Part shown: piece after piece, positions 49,698 through 59,061 of the stretch
Layout: each line of letters opens with the position of its first letter
Position numbering within the stretch: the first letter of the stretch is position 1
Assembly (NCBI GenBank): GCA_004557565.1
Contig: SFGS01000002.1
Coordinates: 87,797 to 151,796 of the forward strand
Direction: 5' to 3'
From: Bacteroidales bacterium
Lineage (GTDB): Bacteria > Bacteroidota > Bacteroidia > Bacteroidales > Muribaculaceae
Length of the DNA stretch: 64,000 nucleotides
Program-made: the position numbers and the translations under genes
Notes under the pieces: model-generated
The model's database searches: none
What the model was told of the DNA's origin: nothing
The model's input: the letters and a program-made list of their open reading frames with translations, nothing else

Positions 49698-49813
49698 CTC
49701 AAAAGTTTTATTCTTCAAAATTACTAATTAATTACCACATTTCAACCATAGGGCTTTAACATTTCACGATAAAAAAGACAAATAATATAGTGATAAATTT
49801 AAAGAAAATATAT

Positions 49814-49821
49814 TAAATTTG
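49814..49821 (+). promoter_or_regulatory. -7 element of DUF4836 operon
   Basis: TAAATTTG at 49814-49821, 36 nt before the ATG at 49857. Confidence 0.5.
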
Positions 49822-49856
49822 TGTGATTATTCAAAGCTTGTTTGAAAAATACAAAA

Positions 49857-51347
49857 ATGAGACGAATTAAAACTTTTGTAATGTTTATGCTGATGTTGAG
49901 CATGTTTTCATGCACCGATATCAACAAACAACTTGAAGAAATGATTCCTACTGACAGTAGGGGAGTCGTTCGCATTGATGTGAAAAGTGTTATAGAAAAA
50001 GGACAATTAGCTGACGAAGATGGAAATGTTGTTTTTCCACAGTCGTTAAAAGACGTGATGAGCAAAAATGAATCTGCTCCCGTATCAGAAGCCATGACAC
50101 TATTAAGAAAAATTGGTATCGACACCGATGCCAATATCTATTGTTTTGTGCCAAAAAACACTTTCAGTTACGCTGCACTTATCGCCGTTAATGATGCCGA
50201 TGAGACTAAAAAGGCGATTGAAAAGCAATCCGGTCAAAAATTTCAAACGATCGGGAAAGTGGATTTTCTCAGAAATGGAGCAATAAGTTTCGTAATTGAT
50301 GACGATATTCTCTTTATCGGCAAAGAGGCAAAGGAAGATGCCGACTCAAAACTGGCACTGACAGCCAAGGGCTACCTCCACAAATCTAACGCAAGCATTG
50401 CTGAAGATGCGAGCATCACTGAATGCCTGCACAAGGAAAATGATGTGAATGCCTACATCAACGTAAGCGGACTGCACAATATGATTGCGAATTCGGAATC
50501 GCTTACTGAAAACCTGAAGAAATTCCCAATTCTCACGCTATTTACCGACTCCGACATTAAAGCATTCACTCTGCACATGAATTTCGAGAAAGAGGGTGCA
50601 AAATTTGAGACTTATGTAAAAGCCGACGATAATTGCGACTACTTTAAACTGCTTGATGCCACCATGGCAAAAGCCGATGCGTCGTTCTTGAAGGTGATTC
50701 CTATAAGCATGAATTACATTTTCTCGATGAGTGTGAACGGTAAAAACTTGATGAAACTCGACCAAATCAGAAAAAGCGTGAATTTAATCAGCAATCTACC
50801 ATCTACCGACATGCTGGATTTCAGAAGTATGGTAAATTCCATTGATGGCCCGATTGCCATAGGTTTGAGCGTAGGAAATGGCGTGAACATCTCATCGGTT
50901 GCCAACGACAACTGGAATATCGCTATTGCAGCAAAGTCGAAAGACGCTGCTGCCATTGTGGAAAGAATAGTAGCATTTGCAGCTAAAATGGGGCAACCCG
51001 ATTATATCAAAGATGGCCGACATTTGTTCACTTACCAGGGAATGCCTGTGTATATGGGCAACCAAGACAGCATTGTGTATGCCATTAGGCTTGACCATGA
51101 ATTGGAGGAAGACTTTTATTACGACATGCCCGACGTGAGAGAGCGTTTCGCCTCTTGTCCATTGGGCGTGTATGCTAAAATTTCAGAACCGCAAGGTGAA
51201 TCATACTTCAACTTTGGTTTTAAAAACAAAACCGACGGCGATGGTGTGTTCTACTCCATGCACGAAGGTAATCCAGTAATCACTTTCCTTGAGATTCTTT
51301 GTCAACTCAACAAAACCGAACAGACAACCCAACAACAATATTATTAA
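49857..51347 (+). CDS. DUF4836 family lipoprotein, paralogue 1
   Basis: A 496-residue lipoprotein: MLSMFSCTDI signal with Cys 20 or so, then the DUF4836 layout of MIPTDSRGVVRIDVKSVIEKG, a YCFVPKNTFSYAALIAVND strand block and DDILFIGK. The family (Bacteroidetes only) has an unknown function. The start is ATG 49857; a TTG at 49842 is in frame. About 25-30% identity to the next gene by eye (MIP..S..v..., ANIY.F/ANVYVYS, AIGLSVGNG/AFGLDAD), so the pair is a tandem duplication 18 bp apart. Confidence 0.82.
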   Translation: MRRIKTFVMFMLMLSMFSCTDINKQLEEMIPTDSRGVVRIDVKSVIEKGQLADEDGNVVFPQSLKDVMSKNESAPVSEAMTLLRKIGIDTDANIYCFVPKNTFSYAALIAVNDADETKKAIEKQSGQKFQTIGKVDFLRNGAISFVIDDDILFIGKEAKEDADSKLALTAKGYLHKSNASIAEDASITECLHKENDVNAYINVSGLHNMIANSESLTENLKKFPILTLFTDSDIKAFTLHMNFEKEGAKFETYVKADDNCDYFKLLDATMAKADASFLKVIPISMNYIFSMSVNGKNLMKLDQIRKSVNLISNLPSTDMLDFRSMVNSIDGPIAIGLSVGNGVNISSVANDNWNIAIAAKSKDAAAIVERIVAFAAKMGQPDYIKDGRHLFTYQGMPVYMGNQDSIVYAIRLDHELEEDFYYDMPDVRERFASCPLGVYAKISEPQGESYFNFGFKNKTDGDGVFYSMHEGNPVITFLEILCQLNKTEQTTQQQYY

Positions 51348-51365
51348 CTCTAAAAACTAAAAATT

Positions 51366-52859
51366 ATGAGATTATTAAAACTATCATGTTTAGCAATTTT
51401 GCTTATTGCGATTACTTCGTGTAATAAAACGAATGAGAAAATGATGGAATTAATTCCAGAAAATTCCACATTTGTCGCATCGTTTAGTCCTTCTAAAATC
51501 CTTGATCACACAGGCATCACTGTTGATGACAACGGCAAACTACAACTGCCCGGCGCATTAAAGGAACTGATGGAATTCAATCAAAAAGATTTGGACGAAG
51601 GTATTGCCACGCTGCAGAGTGCAGAAATCGACCCTTCTGCCAATGTGTATGTTTACAGCAGCATCACTGATGTGAATGATGCGTCTGCCGTTATGCTTGC
51701 CATAAGCAAAGACCCTGAAAAAACAAAGGCTGCGATTGAAAAGGAAATTAAGGAAAGTTTCAAGACAGTTGGTGATTTTGCTATAATTGCAAAAAGCGAT
51801 ATGTGCATCGCTATCAAGGACGACATCATTGCAATATTTGGCGGCAACAAAATAGAAAATGCCGAAGAATTCGCCAAAGAGGTGTTCACCAAGAAAGAAA
51901 AAAGCGTGCTTGACAACGAAAATATCAAGAGCACACTCAATGCCGATGCCGATGTCAACTACTATATCAATCTTCAATCATACATGAAACTGATGGCAGG
52001 CATTAGCCCTCAAGTTTCGTTGCTTTCTGGATTTGTGGCTGGCATGGATGGATCAGGCATTAGCATTGACCTTTCCAACAACGAAATCAACATCAATTCT
52101 GAACTCTTCGCCGATGAGAACTCCGACATCATGAAACTCATCAAAGACATTCAGGGCGAAACCTCAACCGACTTCTTGAAATATATGCCAGCAAAGGCTA
52201 AGTTGATTTTTGCTACAGGAATTAAAGGCGAGAAATTAGCAGAATTTGAGCAAGTGAAGAATGCACTCCAAATGATTTCAGGCAACCCATCATTTGGCAA
52301 TGTGAACTGTGTGGAACTGGTAAAATCAATCAATGGTCCAATCGCATTTGGTCTTGATGCCGACCTCAAATCGCCAATGACCACTTTGGCTGGCACATTT
52401 GTGATTACCACTTCTAAAGCACAAGAATGGAAAAAATTGTTTGAAACATTGTTGAGCATTAGTGGCGGTATGCCTATGCAATTTGCCGTAGAGGCGAAAT
52501 CTGATGTCGTAATCGTGAAATTTGGCATGAACAACAGTTTTGCACTCGACGCAAGCAGCAATGAAGACGCTAAGAAAGTGTTCGACGGCAGTTTCTATGG
52601 CTTCTGGGTGGGCTTGAATGTTGACGGCATGACAATGTATGTTGATACTCAAGTGAAAGACCTCAATAAAGGCACAGCCAAGTTCTATATCAACGGAAAA
52701 GATGGCAATAGAATGATTTTTGGCGACTATCCCCTTTTCTTCAAGGCATTAGATTCTTATATGAAACCTAAACCTGCAGCATCTGACAGTTTTGAACCCG
52801 AACCTGATTACTACGGTGACGACACGGAGATAGAAGAAACCCCAGTTAAGGAACTATAA
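51366..52859 (+). CDS. DUF4836 family lipoprotein, paralogue 2
   Basis: A 497-residue lipoprotein with lipobox ITSCNK (Cys 19) and the same domain order as paralogue 1: MELIPENSTFVASFSPSKIL, ANVYVYSSITDVNDASAVML, DMCIAIKDDIIAIFGG, KSINGPIAFGLDADL. It has a Pro/Glu/Asp-rich tail absent from paralogue 1. Being 18 bp downstream without an own promoter, it is most likely co-transcribed. Envelope location is inferred from the lipoprotein signal; no biochemical function is known. Confidence 0.82.
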   Translation: MRLLKLSCLAILLIAITSCNKTNEKMMELIPENSTFVASFSPSKILDHTGITVDDNGKLQLPGALKELMEFNQKDLDEGIATLQSAEIDPSANVYVYSSITDVNDASAVMLAISKDPEKTKAAIEKEIKESFKTVGDFAIIAKSDMCIAIKDDIIAIFGGNKIENAEEFAKEVFTKKEKSVLDNENIKSTLNADADVNYYINLQSYMKLMAGISPQVSLLSGFVAGMDGSGISIDLSNNEININSELFADENSDIMKLIKDIQGETSTDFLKYMPAKAKLIFATGIKGEKLAEFEQVKNALQMISGNPSFGNVNCVELVKSINGPIAFGLDADLKSPMTTLAGTFVITTSKAQEWKKLFETLLSISGGMPMQFAVEAKSDVVIVKFGMNNSFALDASSNEDAKKVFDGSFYGFWVGLNVDGMTMYVDTQVKDLNKGTAKFYINGKDGNRMIFGDYPLFFKALDSYMKPKPAASDSFEPEPDYYGDDTEIEETPVKEL

Positions 52860-52879
52860 TAAAATTAACTGGAATAAAA

Positions 52880-52918
52880 TTATCGCGGCTATGTTTAACA
52901 CATAGCCGCGATAACTAT
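52880..52918. terminator. Perfect 14-bp stem terminator
   Basis: TTATCGCGGCTATG (52880-52893) pairs exactly with CATAGCCGCGATAA (52901-52914) between the convergent DUF4836 and nucleotidyltransferase genes. Confidence 0.88.
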
Positions 52919-52932
52919 TTTGTATCGAATGT

Positions 52933-53676
52933 TTACTTAAACATTTCTTCTGCTTGGGCTAATGTTTCGGGTTTACCTACATCAAGCCATTTATAGTCGG
53001 AGAACTGCTGATAACCGTAGATTTTATACGAATCACACATTTCTGCATAGAAAGGGGCGATGGAGAACACTTTGCCTTTAGCTTCTGAATACTTTTCAAG
53101 AGCGTCGAAAATGCGTGGAGAGAGCACATGAACACAACCAAAAGCAAGCGAATCCACCTTTTGCGGGTCGTATTGATAACCTTCTGGTTTGGTTTCGCCA
53201 GTTTTCTTGTTAATCCAGCCTTTCAAACGGTGGTCGTGGTCAAAGAGGAAATATCTTTGAGTCTGACGGTCTTTTACCAAAATGGTTGACAAAGCGTCGT
53301 GCTCCACATGGAAGTCGTACATGGCTTTCAAATCCAAGTCGGTGAGAATATCGGCATTGTGCACGATAAACGGTTCATCGCCATCAAGGAATTTTCTTGC
53401 CTTCATCAAACCTCCACCCGTATCGAGAAGCAAGTCGCGCTCATCACTAATGTGAATATCAAGTCCGAAATTCTTTTTTTCTTCTAAAAACTCAATAATT
53501 TTTTCACCAAAGTGGTGAATATTCACAGTGATATCGGTCACCCCACAGTCTGCCAAGTGGGTAATCACACGCTCAAGCATAGTTTTTCCGCCCACTTCCA
53601 CAAGCGCTTTTGGACGGTCGTTGGTAAGAGGGCGCAGGCGTGTGCCTAACCCTGCTGCAAAAACCATTGCTTTCAT
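52933..53676 (-). CDS. Nucleotidyltransferase, MurU/HddC-like
   Basis: Transfers a nucleotidyl group to a sugar-1-phosphate. The 247-residue protein has the N-terminal FAAGLGTRLRPLTNDRPKAL signature (about 5-24), HNADILTDLD metal-site block and a C-terminal YKWLDVGKPETLAQAEE. In other Gram-negative bacteria MurU makes UDP-MurNAc from MurNAc-alpha-1-P in a wall-recycling bypass; the pairing with an AmgK-like kinase (5 bp upstream) supports that. It is the terminal gene of the putative six-gene minus unit. The precise substrate is not provable from sequence. Confidence 0.82.
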   Translation of the reverse strand: MKAMVFAAGLGTRLRPLTNDRPKALVEVGGKTMLERVITHLADCGVTDITVNIHHFGEKIIEFLEEKKNFGLDIHISDERDLLLDTGGGLMKARKFLDGDEPFIVHNADILTDLDLKAMYDFHVEHDALSTILVKDRQTQRYFLFDHDHRLKGWINKKTGETKPEGYQYDPQKVDSLAFGCVHVLSPRIFDALEKYSEAKGKVFSIAPFYAEMCDSYKIYGYQQFSDYKWLDVGKPETLAQAEEMFK

Positions 53677-53681
53677 ATCTG

Positions 53682-55115
53682 CTACTTTTGAACGGGAGTG
53701 AAAACTTGCTCAATGTTCTGCTCACGATGAACAAGTTCTACCTTCACATTAAACTTCTTGAAAATGTGCTCTGCCATGTGCTGTGCGCAATACACTGAGC
53801 GATGCTGACCGCCTGTGCAGCCAAAGCATACCATCAAATTAGTGAAACCACGCTCCACATAACGCTTAACCGAGGCATCTACCAATTCGTAGGCATGGCT
53901 AAGGAATGTGAGAATTTCGCCATCATCTTCAAGATACTTAATTACTGGCGCGTCGAGACCTGTATAAGGTTTGTAACGATCATATTTGCCAGGATTGTTT
54001 GATGCGCGACAGTCGAACACAAAGCCACCACCATTGCCAGAATTGTCGTTTGGAATACCTTTCTTGTAGGCAAAACTCATCACTTTCACAGTGAGCATGT
54101 GCTTTTGCAAATCATCGGTAAACTGCGACATATTCACAAGGTTTCTCAGCACTTTAGTTAGGTATGGATATTCAACGTATGGCTCATTGAGGAGCGAGCG
54201 CAAGTTGTTGATGGCGAAAGGCACACTCTGCATAAAGTGGGGTTTCTTCTCGAAATAGCCACGGAAACCGTAAGCGCCCAGCACCTGAAGCGTGCGGAAA
54301 AGCACGAAGTGACGAAGTTGAGAGTAGAAGTAATCCACATCAACATATTTGTACTTCTTCAATTCATCAATATATTCCTTCAAAAGTTCTTGACGAAGGC
54401 TGTTAGGGAAATTGGCTTTTGCTTGCCACAAGAAAGATGCAACATCGTAGAAGAATGGACCTTTGCGACCTCCTTGAAAGTCGATAAACATTGGCTCGCC
54501 ATCTTTAATCATCACATTGCGTGACTGGAAGTCGCGATACATGAAAGTGGCTGAACTGCTACGCAAAAGCACATCGGCAAGATGCTGGAAATCGTCTTCA
54601 AGTTGTCCTTCGTTAAATTCAAGACCGGTAGCTTTCAAGAAGCAATACTTGAAATAGTTCAAATCCCAAAAGATGGAGCGTGCATTAAATTCCGACGCAG
54701 GGTAGCAGTATGAGAAATCCATACCATCTGCGCCTTTGAATTGAAATTCGCAAAGACGACGGATGGTCTTCGACAGCAATCTTTTTTCCTCTTCGCCAAA
54801 TACGCGTGTCTTGCGAGCCTTTTCAATGGCGTTGAAAAGAATAGTGTCGCCCAAATCCTCTTGGATATAAGCCATCTTATCATCGCTCTCTGCAAACACC
54901 TTTGGCACAGGAAGTCCCTGCTCCAAGAAGTGCTTATCCATATAGAGGAAAGCCTTGTTTTCTTCAGGAAGTTCGCCAATCACACCAATAAGTGATTGCT
55001 CACCTGAAAGGCGGAAATAATGGCGATTTGAACCTGATGCTGGCAACTGAACAATTTCAGCAGGTTCAGAGCCAACATACTGTGTATATAGTTGTTTTAA
55101 AATTTCTGTATCCAT
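53682..55115 (-). CDS. AmgK-like sugar kinase fused to RapZ C-terminal domain
   Basis: A 477-residue protein with two halves. Residues 1 to about 320 form an aminoglycoside-phosphotransferase-type kinase, with YRDFQSRNVMI (Brenner motif) and PMFIDFQGGRKGP (metal Asp), like AmgK, which phosphorylates MurNAc/GlcNAc at C1. Residues about 340 onward match the RapZ C-terminal domain: GGFVFDCRASNNPGKYD, GLDAPVIKYLEDDGE and the signature FGCTGGQHRSVY. In E. coli that domain senses glucosamine-6-phosphate and binds small RNA. ATG 55115 (MDTEILKQL) is chosen over an upstream TTG at 55142. The fusion with an adjacent MurU-like gene suggests sensing coupled to recycling. Confidence 0.85.
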   Translation of the reverse strand: MDTEILKQLYTQYVGSEPAEIVQLPASGSNRHYFRLSGEQSLIGVIGELPEENKAFLYMDKHFLEQGLPVPKVFAESDDKMAYIQEDLGDTILFNAIEKARKTRVFGEEEKRLLSKTIRRLCEFQFKGADGMDFSYCYPASEFNARSIFWDLNYFKYCFLKATGLEFNEGQLEDDFQHLADVLLRSSSATFMYRDFQSRNVMIKDGEPMFIDFQGGRKGPFFYDVASFLWQAKANFPNSLRQELLKEYIDELKKYKYVDVDYFYSQLRHFVLFRTLQVLGAYGFRGYFEKKPHFMQSVPFAINNLRSLLNEPYVEYPYLTKVLRNLVNMSQFTDDLQKHMLTVKVMSFAYKKGIPNDNSGNGGGFVFDCRASNNPGKYDRYKPYTGLDAPVIKYLEDDGEILTFLSHAYELVDASVKRYVERGFTNLMVCFGCTGGQHRSVYCAQHMAEHIFKKFNVKVELVHREQNIEQVFTPVQK

Positions 55116-55181
55116 AATATTAATCGCTAATTGAATTAACAAAGATAAAGGAAAAACAAATAAGAAGCAAATCAGCCCTGA

Positions 55182-56762
55182 TTAAAATTCAGAAGTGAAA
55201 TGGAATTTGAGTTTGGGGAAATCTTGCTGCGCCATGTCAAGCACATAGCCCGAATCAGCCAAAAACACATCTCTGCCTTCACGGTCCAACGCCATATATT
55301 GCTGCTTTCTACGCTTAAACGCTTCCAAAGCCTCCTTGTCGTCGCTCTCAATCCAGCAAGCCTTATACAGGTGAATGGGTTCCCATCTACAGCTTGCGCC
55401 ATATTCATGAAGCAAACGATATTGAATTACTTCAAACTGGAGCTGACCTACGGTGCCAATAATCTTGCGATTGTTGAACTGATTGACAAAGAGCTGCGCC
55501 ACACCTTCGTCCATAAGTTGCTCAATACCCTTGCTGAGTTGCTTAGTGCGCATTGGATCGGTATTCTCAATGTATTTAAACATTTCTGGCGAGAAACTTG
55601 GCAATCCCTTGAAGTGGAGCAATTCTCCCTCTGTGAGTGTGTCGCCAATTTTGAATGTGCCGTTATCTGGCAAACCCACAATGTCGCCAGGATAAACATC
55701 GTCAATCACCTCCTTTTTCTGCGCCATAAAGGCTGTAGGAGCGGCAAATCGCACTTGCTTATTGCTGCGCACATGGTGGTAATACTGATTACGGTGGAAC
55801 ACACCCGAACAAACCTTAACGAAAGCAATACAGCTGCGATGGTTAGGGTCCATATTTGCGTGAATCTTAAATACGAAGCCTGTGAACTTTTCTTCTGTAG
55901 GCACCACTTCACGCTCCACGGCTTGCACAGGGCGTGGTGATGGGGCGATGCGGATAAAGCAGTCGAGCAATTCCTTTACACCGAAAGTGTTCAAAGCCGA
56001 ACCAAAGAATACTGGAGCAACGAGTGCATCAAGGTAGTCCTGCTCCTCAAATTCGGGATAAACGCCATCAATAAGTTCAATATCGCTACGCAACTTCTCG
56101 GCATCGTCGGCACCCACTGCTTCATCAATCACAGGGTCGTTGATGTCGGTAATGTCAACACGGTCAGACACGCGTTGCTTATCAGCTGCGAAAAGGCTCA
56201 AATTGTGCTCATAGATATTGTAAACACCCTTGAAATTGGCACCGCCATTGATTGGCCAACTCAAAGGACGAACAGAAATCTTCAGTTCGCTTTCCAGTTC
56301 ATCTAAAATATCGAAAGGGTCGCGACCTTCACGGTCCATCTTGTTCACGAAAATGATTACTGGGGTGTTGCGCATACGGCACACTTCCATCAAGCGGCGT
56401 GTTTGTTGCTCCACACCTTTTGCCGAGTCAACCACAATGATTACGCTATCCACAGCGGTGAGGGTGCGGAATGTGTCTTCAGCGAAGTCTTGGTGACCAG
56501 GGGTGTCGAGAATGTTGATTTTAAATCCCTCATACTCAAAACCCATCACGGAGGTAGCAACCGAGATACCGCGTTGCTTTTCAATCTCCATCCAGTCGCT
56601 AGTTGCAGTTTTCTTAATTTTATTCGACTTTACAGCACCTGCCACATGGATTGCACCACCAAAAAGAAGTAATTTCTCAGTAAGGGTGGTCTTACCAGCA
56701 TCAGGGTGTGAAATAATCGCGAACGTGCGTCTTTTTTTAATTTCTTCGGATAAATTTGCCAC
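55182..56762 (-). CDS. prfC: Peptide chain release factor 3
   Basis: GTPase that recycles RF1/RF2 after termination. The 526-residue protein has G1 SHPDAGKTTLTEKL, G2/switch region KQRGISVATSVMGF, G3 DTPGHQDFAED, G4 FVNKMDREGRDP and the RF3-specific C-terminal part (VCSGVFHRNQYYHHVRS, GQLQFEVIQYRLLHEYGA). Full length. It lies mid-operon 11 bp after the rfbD-like gene, and 66 bp before the kinase, with no visible terminator. Confidence 0.97.
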   Translation of the reverse strand: MANLSEEIKKRRTFAIISHPDAGKTTLTEKLLLFGGAIHVAGAVKSNKIKKTATSDWMEIEKQRGISVATSVMGFEYEGFKINILDTPGHQDFAEDTFRTLTAVDSVIIVVDSAKGVEQQTRRLMEVCRMRNTPVIIFVNKMDREGRDPFDILDELESELKISVRPLSWPINGGANFKGVYNIYEHNLSLFAADKQRVSDRVDITDINDPVIDEAVGADDAEKLRSDIELIDGVYPEFEEQDYLDALVAPVFFGSALNTFGVKELLDCFIRIAPSPRPVQAVEREVVPTEEKFTGFVFKIHANMDPNHRSCIAFVKVCSGVFHRNQYYHHVRSNKQVRFAAPTAFMAQKKEVIDDVYPGDIVGLPDNGTFKIGDTLTEGELLHFKGLPSFSPEMFKYIENTDPMRTKQLSKGIEQLMDEGVAQLFVNQFNNRKIIGTVGQLQFEVIQYRLLHEYGASCRWEPIHLYKACWIESDDKEALEAFKRRKQQYMALDREGRDVFLADSGYVLDMAQQDFPKLKFHFTSEF

Positions 56763-56773
56763 TATATATAATG

Positions 56774-57640
56774 TTATTTATTTTCAATTCTGTTAATGCA
56801 CTCTCTCAAGCTATCTTCCCAATATGGAATTGAAGCATTAAATGTGGTTTTATATTTCGACTTGTCGAGCACACTGAAGTGTGGACGCTTTGCCTTAGTT
56901 GGATATTCAGCCGTGGTGCAGGGCTTCACATCGCAGGTGGTGATACCTGCAATTCGGTGTATAGCCTTAGTGAAATCATACCATGAGACAGCTCCTTCAT
57001 CGCTAAAATGATACACTCCCGAATGCCACTGCTCCGCTGTAAGCACATTCATGATAGCCACAGCCAAATCCTTAGCATAGGTAGGAGTGCCAACCTGGTC
57101 GAAAATCACCGACAATGTCTCTTTCGTTCTGCCCAAATTGAGCATCGTTTTCACAAAATTTTTGCCAAATGGCGAATAGAGCCACGCTGTGCGGAAAATC
57201 ACAGCATCGGGGAGGCATTGAAGCAATCGGCGCTCGCCGTCGAGTTTGGTTGAGCCATATACTGAGCATGGCGATGTCTCATCGTCTTCGCGATATGGTC
57301 TGAAGTTGGTTCCGTTGAACACATAGTCGGTAGAAATCTGTATCATCTTTGCAGCGTGGTGTTTTGCGGCTTGAGCCAAATATTCCACTGCATCGGCATT
57401 TAGGCGTGTGCAAAGTTCTACATTGTCCTCCGCATTGTCCACGGCAGTGTAGGCTGCACAATTCACCACATAGTCGATATGATGATTTGCGAAAAATGCG
57501 TCAATCGCGTCCTTTGATGTAATATCCAATTCTTGAACATCGGTAAAAATAGGGGAGAACGCATCGTTGCCATCAAGCACCAAGCGCATTTCATTTCCCA
57601 ACTGACCGTTTGCTCCTGTGATTAGAACAGTTTTTGCCAT
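56774..57640 (-). CDS. dTDP-4-dehydrorhamnose reductase-like protein
   Basis: Reduces dTDP-4-dehydrorhamnose to dTDP-L-rhamnose. The 288-residue protein starts at ATG 57640 (MAKTVLITGANGQLGNEMRL) with the Rossmann GxxGxxG motif, then IQISTDYVFNG (Ser-Thr-Tyr site) and YGSTKLDGERRL (catalytic YxxxK). It lies alone, without rfbA, B or C, which is unusual but seen in some Bacteroidetes. A TTG at 57652 is in frame but not required. Confidence 0.88.
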   Translation of the reverse strand: MAKTVLITGANGQLGNEMRLVLDGNDAFSPIFTDVQELDITSKDAIDAFFANHHIDYVVNCAAYTAVDNAEDNVELCTRLNADAVEYLAQAAKHHAAKMIQISTDYVFNGTNFRPYREDDETSPCSVYGSTKLDGERRLLQCLPDAVIFRTAWLYSPFGKNFVKTMLNLGRTKETLSVIFDQVGTPTYAKDLAVAIMNVLTAEQWHSGVYHFSDEGAVSWYDFTKAIHRIAGITTCDVKPCTTAEYPTKAKRPHFSVLDKSKYKTTFNASIPYWEDSLRECINRIENK

Positions 57641-57660
57641 CGTATATCTCAATATCTAAA

Positions 57661-58218
57661 TTATTCAACATCGTCCTCAAAAAGAGGTTTTTCTTCATCT
57701 TTTTTGAAATAAGCCGCAAGCATACCAATAAAATATGAAATTTGCGCCACAGCCTTTTGTGTGCCCTCTGATATTTCTTTGCCTTGCAATCGGAGCATCA
57801 ATATGCCATACAGTGCATTGAAGCAAGTTTCCAACTCTCCCACCTGTTCCTCTGGCTTCGATTTAGAGCGAAGTTCCACTATGTAGGGGAGGGTTTGGTA
57901 GAATTGTGCGCCATATTGTGGAAATTTTGGTGATTTCAGAAGTTGGGCGTGAAGGTCGTTGAGACGGATAAGCACATTCTTGTTGATTTGCAAATGTCCT
58001 TTTTCCTTCACATGCTCCAGTTCCATCATTTTGATGAGCGACTCGTACCAGTCTTTCACTTCCGCTTTCACTTTATCGTCAATCGGGAGGCGAGAAATGA
58101 TATTATCGTTGATTTTATCAATGTCGAGATGGTTGGCACGAATCATATCTTCCACTTGCCACATATACAATAGGTATTCGGCAATGTTTTCTTTACGTTT
58201 TTGTTGAGCAATAATCAT
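57661..58218 (-). CDS. DUF4924 family protein
   Basis: A 185-residue, mostly alpha-helical cytoplasmic protein. MIIAQQKRKENIAEYLLYMW at the start, and an EVKDWYESLIKMMELEHVKE segment, match the Bacteroidetes DUF4924 family. The end is acidic (DEEKPLFEDDVE). It begins 3 bp after the Crp/Fnr gene and ends 20 bp before the reductase. Function unknown; the constant adjacency to a Crp/Fnr gene could be tested in other genomes. Confidence 0.85.
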   Translation of the reverse strand: MIIAQQKRKENIAEYLLYMWQVEDMIRANHLDIDKINDNIISRLPIDDKVKAEVKDWYESLIKMMELEHVKEKGHLQINKNVLIRLNDLHAQLLKSPKFPQYGAQFYQTLPYIVELRSKSKPEEQVGELETCFNALYGILMLRLQGKEISEGTQKAVAQISYFIGMLAAYFKKDEEKPLFEDDVE

Positions 58219-58221
58219 GAA

Positions 58222-58923
58222 TTAACCAAATTTACTAATATTGCGTAAAGCCTCTGGATTGAGGATTTTAATTCTGCGTCCATCTACGGTGAGAATGTGC
58301 TCTTGACAGAACGACGAGAGAGTGCGAATCGCATTACTCGTGGTCATGTTCGACAAGTTAGCCAAATCTTCACGAGCCATGTATATCTTCAGCGTTTCGC
58401 CATCGTCTTCATAACCATAATTATCTACCAGTGCGATAATGGCATCAGCAAGACGCCCACGAATATGCTTTTGGGTGAGATTCACAATTTTAGCGTCACT
58501 ACCACCCAGGTTTTTTGAAAGCTCATTGATAAAGAACCATGCCAATTTGCGATTTTGGTCGATTAATTCTTTCACCAAACTCATTGGAATTGCACCCAAA
58601 GTAGATGCCTCAAAAGCCGAAGCACTTGAAACGTAGGGTTCGTTGGCAAAAAAAGCCCTATATCCAAAATACTGTATAGGACGATATAGGCGCAAAATTT
58701 GCTGCCTTCCTCCCATTCCGTCTTTCGACAATTTCACTTTGCCTTTGAGCAGACACCACAAATAGCGTGGCGAATCCTTTTCGGCATAAATAATCTGATT
58801 TTTCTTAAAATTATGGATATGGAAGTTATCAGCCACCAATCGCCTTTCGTCGGGGGTAAGAATAGCCCAAATAGCCGCTAAATCTTTGCTGATGATATCC
58901 TCAAGTGTACTCTTTTTTAACAT
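58222..58923 (-). CDS. Crp/Fnr family regulator, first gene of wall-recycling operon
   Basis: A 233-residue regulator. The cNMP-like barrel (NFHIHNFKKNQIIYAEKDSPRYL, about 33-55; GYRAFFANEPYVSSASAFEA) and the DNA-binding end (REDLANLSNMTTSNAIRTLSSF, about 189-210) are evident. No Cys cluster is present. Five genes with short gaps follow it in the same direction (DUF4924, rfbD-like, prfC, kinase-RapZ, MurU-like). If autoregulated it would control the entire set. A weaker point is that prfC and rfbD may have promoters of their own. Confidence 0.88.
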   Translation of the reverse strand: MLKKSTLEDIISKDLAAIWAILTPDERRLVADNFHIHNFKKNQIIYAEKDSPRYLWCLLKGKVKLSKDGMGGRQQILRLYRPIQYFGYRAFFANEPYVSSASAFEASTLGAIPMSLVKELIDQNRKLAWFFINELSKNLGGSDAKIVNLTQKHIRGRLADAIIALVDNYGYEDDGETLKIYMAREDLANLSNMTTSNAIRTLSSFCQEHILTVDGRRIKILNPEALRNISKFG

Positions 58924-58998
58924 CTGCTTTATAACACTGCTTTAAAACATACAAAATTACGCAATTCTTTGGAATTCAGCAAATAAAAAATTCACGCC

Positions 58999-59031
58999 AA
59001 AAAAGGGTCGCCCCACAAAAAGAGCGACCCT
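58999..59031 (-). terminator. Amidase gene terminator
   Basis: AGGGTCGC (59004-59011) pairs with GCGACCCT (59024-59031); the minus-strand side continues into a T-run (from the A-run at 58999-59003). It lies about 30 bp after the amidase stop. Confidence 0.85.
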
Positions 59032-59061
59032 AAACATTTAAGATTCAGTTATTAGTATTTA

